Below, piece by piece: positions 34,601-39,880 of a stretch of DNA of 39,880 nt. Every line of letters starts with the position of its first letter. The first letter of the stretch is position 1. Position numbers and translations under genes: made by a program. Under the pieces are notes generated by a model. The model ran no database searches. It saw only the letters and a list, made by a program, of their open reading frames with translations, and was not told the origin of the DNA. The stretch is from Cytophagaceae bacterium (GTDB taxonomy: Bacteria; Bacteroidota; Bacteroidia; Cytophagales; Cytophagaceae), in contig JAIERY010000450.1 of NCBI GenBank assembly GCA_019746425.1, positions 1 through 39,880 on the forward strand, in the 5' to 3' direction.

Positions 34601-35414
34601 TCATACAAGTTTCCCTGCTCCTGATCCGATGAATCAGCGAAACACAGCTGATCCTAGTGCAAGAGTGTTGCAGTATGGAGTAGGCGCAGTGCCTTTTAAA
34701 GCGCTGGATGGAAATTATGACTTCGGTCCTGCGTTAGATACTGTTGACATCGATAGAAGATCACTTGAGACATCGAAATTTAAAATCAAGCTGCAAACCA
34801 ATATTGCAGGAAACACTGTTGATGCAAGAATTAAGTTCTTCGCAACGGATAGTGTTAAAAACGACTTCGTGGTGCATGTGGCAGTGATAGAACGTTATGT
34901 GACTGCTCCTGGTAACTACGAGTGGGTACTAACGAGAATGCTTCCTGATGCGGCTGGTACCTTCTATTCATATAACTATGGAAAAGGTGATTCAACTTTC
35001 CTGAATCACCAGTGGACCTTCCTGCCAGGCGATGTTTATAATGCAGCAGAACTTGGAGTAGTTGTCTTTATACAGGATGTAAATACAAAAGAAGTTTACC
35101 AGACTGCATACCAGTTCGGTTCAGGAGGTGTTCCAACCAGTCTGAAATACAATCTTCTGGCAGGCAAAGAGTTGATTGTATATCCTAACCCTGCCATGGA
35201 TGTAGCTCATGTGGTATTCTCTGATCCTTCTGCTAAAGATTATGCATATCTTGTGTACGATGAATTAGGTAAAATAGTAGCTCAAGGTGTTATCGAAAAT
35301 GGAGCACATGGATTTACATTGAATACATCCAATCTTGCAGGTGGCATGTATGTGATAAGGGTAGGTAATGAAGCAGATGGATTTGCATACAAAAAGCTCA
35401 CGGTAAATCACTAA
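28668..35414 (+). CDS. Giant T9SS-exported surface protein with Ig-like and PKD domains
   Basis: About 2248 residues from ATG 28668 (MVKLYRILLFALITLVGLTS, a clear signal peptide). The TTG at 28605 would add 21 residues ahead of it and is rejected. The protein is a chain of Ig-like beta-sandwich modules (WER/WEV...YKYRC type, then NAG-D--CEG...NDPDGAGPC type). Two PKD-like modules (YKWNFGDFNTES, YTWNFADGTI) and a jelly-roll-like region with STDGGTTW follow. Next is an Omp28/thioredoxin-like region (LILLENFTNSNSVAAAANDA) without the CxxC pair. A T9SS sorting domain ends it (VYPNPAMDV...GGMYVIRVGNEADGFAYKKL). It would be exported across the outer membrane and anchored or released. It ends in a strong terminator. 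A 119-base gap separates it from the lipoprotein gene, so co-transcription is likely but not certain. Confidence 0.92.
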   Translation: MVKLYRILLFALITLVGLTSGYTQNTVVTPAAAQTNMCVGAAGYTTLGMIIIAETNFANFNAGNNQTYIMSTPANFEFNTGATPAITANGGGVSGISAITVSATTISFQFNVSGGSTGAGPLDSIRITGVQVRAITAASTGSIARSGGTAIMAGNAAGDGQVHCSLTSVQNPNITGNPGNQSVCTGGNTSFTVTATGTGLTYFWERFNGATWNDPPGAIYSGQGTNTLTLTGVVIAQNGYLFRCTVTGACGPVTSNQATLTVTDPPIITVQPPNRNTCSATTFTITATGATTYQWEVDPNTGTFANVPAAAPYSNTTTNTLGISSIAGLNNYKYRCVVSNGVCSVTSAQGTLTTASVPNVTSPPPDRTICSGTGTTFPVTATGATTYQWEVDPNTGTFANVPAAAPYSNTTTATLNISNVAGLNNYKYRCVITNACGSVNSAQGTLTVSAGPAITTQPVNTTTCVNNNPTFTVVASGVTTYSWERDRNDGNGFGAAPGGFYSGQTTNTLTVNSAQTSQNGYLFRVILTNSCGTTTSNTATLTVYSTATANFFGLNTSYCRNAPFDTLEGFPVGGTFSGPGITNLPGSFARFDAFAAGSGSKTITYTLGCGITKNTTVNDTTNIDYTSPANPTPSYSVSSPSVDLVVEAVPPAGSLPGTFSGTGVSGTKFYPNIAGVGGPYPVSFTFTNPSGCVSKVIKPITVTSPGLGIPPLRNGGTPFCQGAALVNLNPNTVDGGAPFFFPPFYAFAGYSGTGITQTGSTTYQFNPSTPGSYVINYLTSQYDFWTGETIIQIYASQTVTVNSQTAIDFNLPSVACNIAGPIDMNPFPGLLSGSPGTSMSIVSPASPPAGMLSGANNTIFNPSAAGPTQTTFTVRYTYVNASGCTTILDKNITVFPKPPLPTLQPPDGFWGAQSEQFCYGSPKKFIGALYDPAIDYNWYNNASLAPATKISDFYYMPPQPANNNPGTYNYYVTQTVSGCTSDPLTVTVQINDRGVANAGPDQVICEGSTVTLAGSSTRAFAGTSLPAAWSSPTGGGFTPNVNTLNAVYTPTATDIADQFVNLTLTSNDPDGAGPCLAPTDVVRININKAPLANAGGDVTYCSDNLILLQGSYSGSANSITWTGGAGIIMSPGSNVSQYIPTTVEKIGSTVTFTATTNDPDGVGGPCVAVSDQVSITINQQAAVNPGPLQIICEGNMATLNGASTLAFSGAAVPGTWFSPTGGTFTPNVNTLNAVYTPTATDISNQFVDLVLTSDDPDGVGGPCTAVSNQVRININRAASVFAGNDMTYCSDNTILLAGNYSGTASSLTWSGGTGSILLPSSTVTQYNATNLEKTGGIITFTATTNDPDGAGPCVAVSDQVSVTINQEATVNAGIDQAVCRSTGTTLTNLNGTSQYKYTSSPLGSTWSGGVGVFGNTSSLTSSYTPDVSEIPADGTYGNPVKLYLTTNDPDGAGPCAIVMDSVIVTVNPLPRIDSVIVIDTAFCTSDNAFQITVVMQSSYIKQSDAFTDLPGGNQGISGSFFVPNIATIGAHTIRYTFTDANGCSNFRDTLINVYGVPKPKFTITDYCATSPTLFDGSTSDISFDPASTIANYKWNFGDFNTESDTSLLVADSYVYSKTLNPSAKQAYTPRLTVITDKGCVGVKDSTVTIGNIPATDFKWSKICPVDTSAFVDLSAFPSQEVSQYTWNFADGTIINGPGMIAGPAPNNALKNPKHKMANGTGAYNVTYTISTVRGCDSSMTKRVDILDQYRPTPSDPYATNFATDNAFWAVDGKNNSWQWGASSKPIINSSGRKVWVTDTNSVYNVNEDSHLNGPCLNFDTLSKPMISMKIWSATQNQFAGAVLQSSTDGGTTWSVVGKLNDGINWYDNFGIQGNPGGQTINQFGWTGVYSDWRIARISLSSFATKPAVRFRVAFGSGGDSLNLKDGFAIDSVWVGERNKLILLENFTNSNSVAAAANDANMNNLVNNLRPNDVVAIHYHTSFPAPDPMNQRNTADPSARVLQYGVGAVPFKALDGNYDFGPALDTVDIDRRSLETSKFKIKLQTNIAGNTVDARIKFFATDSVKNDFVVHVAVIERYVTAPGNYEWVLTRMLPDAAGTFYSYNYGKGDSTFLNHQWTFLPGDVYNAAELGVVVFIQDVNTKEVYQTAYQFGSGGVPTSLKYNLLAGKELIVYPNPAMDVAHVVFSDPSAKDYAYLVYDELGKIVAQGVIENGAHGFTLNTSNLAGGMYVIRVGNEADGFAYKKLTVNH
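29535..29902 (+). repeat. Near-identical Ig-module repeat (282-bp period)
   Basis: The block starting at 29535 (TATCAATGGGAAGTAGATCC and on) recurs at 29817 with only a few silent changes over about 85 bases. It encodes TTYQWEVDPNTGTFANVPAA in both copies. The period is 282 bases (94 codons). Confidence 0.8.
31653..32774 (+). repeat. Two-domain repeat, period 561 bp (ABAB)
   Basis: Two consecutive 187-codon units each hold an A domain (CEG...FTPNVNTLNAVYTPTATDI...) and a B domain (TYCSDN...SVTFTATTNDPDG-type). The landmark AATACATT occurs at 31791 and 32352. A third, more diverged A-type domain follows at about 32775-33070. Confidence 0.75.
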
Positions 35415-35436
35415 GCTTATAAAAAGCTTATTCAAT

Positions 35437-35466
35437 AAAAAATCCCCCGGAGACGGGGGATTTTTT
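35437..35466. terminator. Bidirectional terminator between convergent genes
   Basis: The stem AAAAAATCCCCCG / CGGGGGATTTTTT has a GAGA loop, with A and T runs on both sides so that it can stop transcripts from either strand. The leftward permease gene ends inside its T-run (stop at 35465-35467). Confidence 0.92.
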
Positions 35467-36565
35467 ATGCTTTTTTCTTTTTAAATATTCCCTTAATTTT
35501 TTGAAATAAAGTACTTTTTTCTTTTTCCTTCTCATTTTCTCCCATCAAATATCCAATTGGTTTTAATTCATCAACGTTGTCACATACAATTTTAAAAATT
35601 CCCGCCAAAGGAATAAATAGGATCATGCCGGGGATTCCCCAGACAATGCCTCCGATAATAATAGACATAATAGTTGCCAGAGGATTTACCTGCACATGTG
35701 AGCCTACCACATTTGGCGTAGTGATATTATTGTCAATAAACTGATTAAATAAGAATACAGCAATTACTCCAATTACATAAAACATTGAGTCCTTAAATAA
35801 CAGGGCCATAATGATAGGAAAGATGCTTCCTACCAATGTTCCCACATAAGGAATAATATTTAAGTAACCTGCAAGGAAGCCAAGAAAGATAGCCTGCTTT
35901 ATTCCCAGGGCTAAAAGACCTATAGCATTCATTACGCTGAGAATAGTTAAGGCAATCAGCAAACCGGAAAGATATTTTAATATTAAATCCTTCGTGTTGT
36001 TGATTACATACTCTACTTTTTCATGATGCTCCTGAGTAAATAATCTTAAAATAAAATTTTTAAATCTTTCCCTGTATAATAGAAAGAAAAATATATAAAT
36101 AAGTATTAATCCAAAAGTTACAACCCCCTCCGTAAATGCCATTAGAATTGATTTTACAAATGACCCGGAAGAGTTTAAGAATGTTGAAAATTTTTCTTTT
36201 ACCCAACTCATCTGTTCTTTTGCAGGAACATTGGTTTTCGATTCTATATAATCCTGTACAGTAGATAGCTTTTCATTAAGTTTTTCTTTTACCTCTTCAA
36301 AATCATTTGCAAAATTCACCACTTGTGAGTAAAACAAAAATATAATTCCGGCTACAATAGAGATTATTAACAGGATGCAAATTAGTATGGAAAGGATTCT
36401 CGGTAATCGTTTTTCAAGCCATTTACATAAAGGCAGCAATAACATAGCCAGCAAAACGGCGAACACGACAGGTATCAGAAAGTTTCTGGCAAAGTACAGC
36501 CCTGTAAAAAATAATATGATAAAAAGTAAAAGCGCAGAGGCTTTATAAATTAGACGGTCTTTCAT
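35465..36565 (-). CDS. AI-2E family transporter (PerM/YdiK-like)
   Basis: A 366-residue polytopic membrane protein. It has paired N-terminal helices (about 8-50), a third helix at 58-80, an extramembrane region (82-145) with predicted helical coil (FEEVKEKLNEKLSTVQDYIE), and five or so further helices. These include the conserved IIPYVGTLVGSIFPIIMALL and a C-terminal PNVVGSHVQVNPLATIMSII block followed by GIPGMILFIPLAGIFK. The AI-2E family is named for autoinducer-2 export by TqsA, but most members have other or unknown substrates. The basic lysine-rich tail (FKKKKA) is cytosolic. It lies 71 bases downstream of the M1 peptidase gene on the same strand. Confidence 0.93.
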   Translation of the reverse strand: MKDRLIYKASALLLFIILFFTGLYFARNFLIPVVFAVLLAMLLLPLCKWLEKRLPRILSILICILLIISIVAGIIFLFYSQVVNFANDFEEVKEKLNEKLSTVQDYIESKTNVPAKEQMSWVKEKFSTFLNSSGSFVKSILMAFTEGVVTFGLILIYIFFFLLYRERFKNFILRLFTQEHHEKVEYVINNTKDLILKYLSGLLIALTILSVMNAIGLLALGIKQAIFLGFLAGYLNIIPYVGTLVGSIFPIIMALLFKDSMFYVIGVIAVFLFNQFIDNNITTPNVVGSHVQVNPLATIMSIIIGGIVWGIPGMILFIPLAGIFKIVCDNVDELKPIGYLMGENEKEKEKSTLFQKIKGIFKKKKA

Positions 36566-36636
36566 AGTAATGGGGAAAAAGTTAATAATATAACCGTCTA
36601 AAACTTAAATTGTTAAATGAAGAGATAGCAGGAAGC

Positions 36637-38250
36637 CTATTTTTTATCAGAAAGGTCTTTATAGTCTACATAGAATAATTCTGTCATTACTCTGATGTCT
36701 TTAGCCTGGGAAGCTTTAATTTTTATTTTTTGAAATTCAGCAGAGGATATTAATCTTAATTCTTTTTTATTTTTCAGCTGTAAATGTACAGGCATAATAA
36801 AATCCTGATTTGTAGTATTCCATTTGTAATATAAAAATGTGCCGCTTTTTTCTTTTTTTACATAATAGCAAAACATAGGAATAACTGTATTGCTAATGTA
36901 AATGCTGAATATTGGATATAATTCCACATTTGATTTTTTGGCATCTTCAAAATAAAGTATTACTCCACCCGTGCTGATCAATTTGTATTTATATGCCTCA
37001 TTCAGTTTATATAAAATATTGAACCATGAATTATCGTCCTTGATTACGTGTCTTAAGGTATGCAGCATCCATGATCCTTTATAATAAATATCGGTATCTT
37101 CTATAACAAAGTAATTGTCATCACGAAATAATGGCTGTTTGTTTTTAATTTTAGTTTTCTGCTTTTCCATGTACTGTATGGCCGCTTCCTTTCCATAGTA
37201 ATATTCAAGAAGCAGTGATTCTGCATATGTCCCAAATGATTCATGTATCCACAATTCCTGAGAGGTATAAGCTGTCACACTATTTCCCCACCACTCATGC
37301 GCAGTTTCATGTACTATGATAAAATCGAAATCAATTAATTCATTCTTATAATCATTTCCATAAGCGATGCATGACTGATGCTCCATTCCCCAATAAGGAG
37401 TCTCTACCAGGGCATAGCCATCACGTTCAAAAGGATAGGGACCGAAGAAATGCTCATAGGCTTTTAATATTTTCGGTACCTGTTTGAAATGTTCTTTTGC
37501 TTTATCCAGATTATAGGTAAGCACATAATAGTCAAGAGGGAAAGCGCAGCTGTCTTCTCTTTTATATGGCTCTGAGAAATGCGAATATTTTCCTATATTC
37601 AATGTAATGTTGTAATGATTTATAGGGTAGCTTACTGCCCAGGTAAATTTTTTCCTCGCATTACCTACCGGTGTTTCTTTTATTAAGTTGCCGTTGGATA
37701 CACAGAATAAGCTATCGGGAATAGTAAAACTCATTGTTGCAAAGTCGGGCTTGTCATACAATGGATTCTTGCAGGGCCACCATAATGAACCACCTTCATT
37801 CTGACAAGCGACACCCACCCAGGGATTTCCCAGCGTATCCTTTCTCCATACGAAACCTCCATCCCAGGGAGCATTACGTGCCTCATGAGGCTGTCCCTGA
37901 TAATATATTATAAATGATCCTTTCCCTCCTTTCTTCTGGAGAGAAGAAAAATTTATTGTCACCTCATTTGAGTCGTGGGAAAATGTAAGCTTTTGATTTT
38001 TGAATACAATACTATCAATGCTAAGATTTTTAAAGAGGTTTATTTTTATTTGAATGAAATCATCTTCCGTTTTATAGTGAATGGTATTCGATCCTTTTAT
38101 ATATCTTTTTTTAATATCGATGTCCAGATCCAGGTTATAGGATAAGACATTATAGCAGGTAGTTCCGGAAAAAGTTGTTAAGAAAACACTTTGTGGAAAT
38201 ACAAAGGCATGAGAAAGAAAATGAAAAATTACCAAAAGATTCAGTCGCAT
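36637..38250 (-). CDS. M1-family metallopeptidase (aminopeptidase N-like), secreted
   Basis: A 537-residue gluzincin peptidase with a signal peptide (about 1-20, MRLNLLVIFHFLSHAFVFPQ). The N-terminal beta domain includes NEGGSLWWPCKNP (about 151-163). The substrate-binding motif near 287 reads WGMEHQ, where M1 enzymes usually have G-x-MEN. Zinc ligands and catalytic glutamate are HETAHEWW (H314, E315, H318) with the third ligand in LWIHESFGTY (E337). It lacks the long C-terminal helical domain of E. coli PepN, as many Bacteroidota homologues do. It probably acts in the periplasm or at the surface. It starts 9 bases after the stop of the heparinase-like gene, so the two form an operon. Confidence 0.94.
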   Translation of the reverse strand: MRLNLLVIFHFLSHAFVFPQSVFLTTFSGTTCYNVLSYNLDLDIDIKKRYIKGSNTIHYKTEDDFIQIKINLFKNLSIDSIVFKNQKLTFSHDSNEVTINFSSLQKKGGKGSFIIYYQGQPHEARNAPWDGGFVWRKDTLGNPWVGVACQNEGGSLWWPCKNPLYDKPDFATMSFTIPDSLFCVSNGNLIKETPVGNARKKFTWAVSYPINHYNITLNIGKYSHFSEPYKREDSCAFPLDYYVLTYNLDKAKEHFKQVPKILKAYEHFFGPYPFERDGYALVETPYWGMEHQSCIAYGNDYKNELIDFDFIIVHETAHEWWGNSVTAYTSQELWIHESFGTYAESLLLEYYYGKEAAIQYMEKQKTKIKNKQPLFRDDNYFVIEDTDIYYKGSWMLHTLRHVIKDDNSWFNILYKLNEAYKYKLISTGGVILYFEDAKKSNVELYPIFSIYISNTVIPMFCYYVKKEKSGTFLYYKWNTTNQDFIMPVHLQLKNKKELRLISSAEFQKIKIKASQAKDIRVMTELFYVDYKDLSDKK

Positions 38251-38259
38251 ATATTATTG

Positions 38260-39880
38260 CTAATTGCTTCCAAAGTAAAATTTATGCTTGCTGATGATGG
38301 TCTTGAAATAATTTCCGGAGGTGTTAAAGATTATCTGTTTTGATTTTTCTTTTACTCCATACGTGGGGGAATAATATACTTCTTCTGTTTGGAAATGAAT
38401 TTCTCCGCCTGTGGCATCAAAACTTTTTATCTTGAAATTTTCTTTGAAAAAATCTTCCGAAGGATTCCATATCTGTTTTAAAGGAAGACTATTCCCTTCA
38501 ATGGTGTCTTCTATTACCCACAATAACTGGTTTTTATATTGCTTGACTTTTCGGGTGTGGTATATTTTTTTGCCCAATTGCTTATAAGCATGAATTTTTC
38601 CTTCAAAAGTAATTTCTTCTTCCGTTTCGGAAATTGAAGCATTCACAGCCTGCGACCAGTGAAACCATAAAAACCTTCCGCCTTTCAGCATCTGATTATG
38701 GTTTTCAATCATAACGGTATTGTGTGAGGCAGTTCCCATAAAGAAGGATATATCTTCTTTGGAGGCATTGTATTTGAATGATCCTCCGTCACGTAAAACA
38801 TTTTTTCCTTCCCACCATATATCAAGATGCAAATTGTCTGCCTGTGATGGACGGTCTTTGTGATTCCCACAACGTAGAAAAGAAAATTTTTCTTTTTCTC
38901 TTAACAAATAATAACCCCCGCTAGAAAATTCCTGAGATTTTTTTTCTTTCAATGAAGGGTAGGCATTAACAATATTTGCAAACCAGAAAATATCTTCATT
39001 GCAGTCATCTTCCTGATAGAGTGAATTTCCTGTTAAAAAATAATTTAACGCATTTAATTGCGGCCGGTAATCTCTGAAATAACAATTGTTTAATGGAAAG
39101 AATAAAGCTCCGTCATTTGCTCCGTAGTTGGGCAGCATTCCTGATTTTTCATCCTGGTGCTGGTATAAAAAGTCACCGGCTTTTTTCAGTCTTATAATTA
39201 ACTCCTGCGAAAAGCTTTCCTCGTTGGCTTTTGAAAGATAAAATGCCCATGTAAACAACTGAATAACTACTCTCTCATAATTCATGGAAAACTGCAGAAA
39301 GGATCCATCTTCATAAATCTGGTATAATCCTTCCTGTTCCAATAGCTCTTTGCCTTTTATTTTCCATGAAGATGCTTCAGGAAAAAACGGGAATAGCAAA
39401 CCAACAGTATAAAGTAAAAGACATTCTGTCAAGGCATGATTGTTTCTTACAGTGATGAGGGAAAAATTGATGTTGCCCCTTACATGCTTTGCCTGCCAAT
39501 AAATCGAGTTGATTATTTTTTGAAATCTTTCTTCTGTAAGAGCCGGAGCATTTTTGTAATAATATAAAGCGAATGCCCAGTTTAAAATTCTTATGGCCAG
39601 TTCCTGACTGCAGGCGAAATTCGGTCCTTGATTTAAAGGGTTTTTATCAATCCAGGATAGCATTTTGTTTATCGCAAACTCTGATTGATCTTCCTTAAAA
39701 TGGTAATCATATCTTATTATAGTGTAGAGGTAGCTAAACCTGGACAATTCCCATACATATTTTATATCGCCTGCTTTAGTGTCGATGGTTTCAATCTCAG
39801 TCCAGTGCTTGTTTATATCATACCGGTATCCTGTCTGCGGGTTAGTAACCCAATCGTAGTTTATTCCCGCATGGATATAT
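38260..39880 (-). CDS. Heparinase II/III-family protein (partial, 5' end outside the window)
   Basis: The frame is open to the right edge, so at least 539 codons are present and the true start lies beyond 39880. Residues just inside the edge (INYDWVTNPQTGYRYDINKH, then AGDIKYVWELSRFSYL) are the typical start of the heparinase II/III N-terminal domain. The TTG at 39747 is therefore an internal codon, not a start. Further landmarks are ITVRNNHALTECLLLY and GSFLQFSMNYERVV in the alpha toroid, and QADNLHLDIWWEGKNVLRDG with SHNTVMIENHNQ in the beta-sandwich. The family cleaves uronic-acid polysaccharides or helps process exopolysaccharide and capsule. I see no signal for its exact substrate. Operon with the M1 peptidase gene. 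Confidence 0.92.
   Translation of the reverse strand, partial: YIHAGINYDWVTNPQTGYRYDINKHWTEIETIDTKAGDIKYVWELSRFSYLYTIIRYDYHFKEDQSEFAINKMLSWIDKNPLNQGPNFACSQELAIRILNWAFALYYYKNAPALTEERFQKIINSIYWQAKHVRGNINFSLITVRNNHALTECLLLYTVGLLFPFFPEASSWKIKGKELLEQEGLYQIYEDGSFLQFSMNYERVVIQLFTWAFYLSKANEESFSQELIIRLKKAGDFLYQHQDEKSGMLPNYGANDGALFFPLNNCYFRDYRPQLNALNYFLTGNSLYQEDDCNEDIFWFANIVNAYPSLKEKKSQEFSSGGYYLLREKEKFSFLRCGNHKDRPSQADNLHLDIWWEGKNVLRDGGSFKYNASKEDISFFMGTASHNTVMIENHNQMLKGGRFLWFHWSQAVNASISETEEEITFEGKIHAYKQLGKKIYHTRKVKQYKNQLLWVIEDTIEGNSLPLKQIWNPSEDFFKENFKIKSFDATGGEIHFQTEEVYYSPTYGVKEKSKQIIFNTSGNYFKTIISKHKFYFGSN

Noticed and set aside
39745-39747. TTG start for the heparinase-like protein
   Set aside because: The frame is open upstream to the window edge with conserved family sequence, so this is an internal codon.

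Overview
The window is chromosomal DNA from a member of the Bacteroidota, most likely a gliding or cellulolytic-type Cytophagales relative; I cannot narrow it further. The main evidence is a giant surface protein with a type IX secretion (T9SS) C-terminal sorting domain. Other support comes from TAnnTTTG-type promoters, few Shine-Dalgarno sites, AT-rich intergenic DNA, and families typical of the phylum (ISAon1-type transposase, MoxR, DUF486, TIR/nSTAND-WD40, heparinase II/III).

Layout. 1-1.2 kb is a mobile-element graveyard: a DnaB-helicase fragment, an ISAon1-family transposase fragment and the C-terminal tail of a large serine recombinase lie end to end beside tRNA-Leu(UAA). A frameshifted four-helix-bundle (S23-like) gene and tRNA-Gly(GCC) with a near-perfect Bacteroidota promoter follow. 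2.1-9.5 kb holds ordinary genes: an unrecognised 511-aa protein, a DUF486 membrane protein, an orphan MoxR ATPase, two small secreted proteins (one frameshifted), a TIGR01777 epimerase, and a LOG-family phosphoribohydrolase overlapping a lytic transglycosylase. 9.6-17.8 kb carries uvrA, a Fic gene broken by one missing base and preceded by 40-bp hairpin repeats, a type II NADH dehydrogenase, a membrane-anchored coiled-coil protein, and an M20 peptidase transcribed leftward.

18.3-35.4 kb is the most interesting part. Six co-directional genes with short gaps or overlaps encode: (1) a nucleotide-translocase-like membrane domain fused to HEAT repeats and a degenerate cyclic-nucleotide-binding domain; (2) a TIR protein with two further TIR/DUF4062-like segments; (3) an nSTAND NTPase with one transmembrane helix, a coiled coil and a seven-bladed WD40 propeller, overlapping the TIR gene by 4 bp; (4) an outer-membrane beta-barrel protein; (5) a lipoprotein with propeller-like repeats, overlapping the barrel gene by 8 bp; (6) a ~2250-residue T9SS-exported Ig/PKD protein. 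Topology prediction puts the WD40 propeller outside the cytoplasm. That suggests a signalling or abortive-response system spanning the envelope, with cytosolic TIR/STAND effectors and surface or periplasmic sensors. This is inference from order and domains.

35.4-39.9 kb is a leftward group behind a bidirectional terminator: an AI-2E-type permease, an M1 peptidase and a heparinase II/III-family protein cut by the window edge.

Intergenic DNA contains several dispersed repeat types: heptanucleotide tandem repeats, a TTTGCGAAGCCTT repeat in both orientations, and a GTAGAGACGC palindrome.
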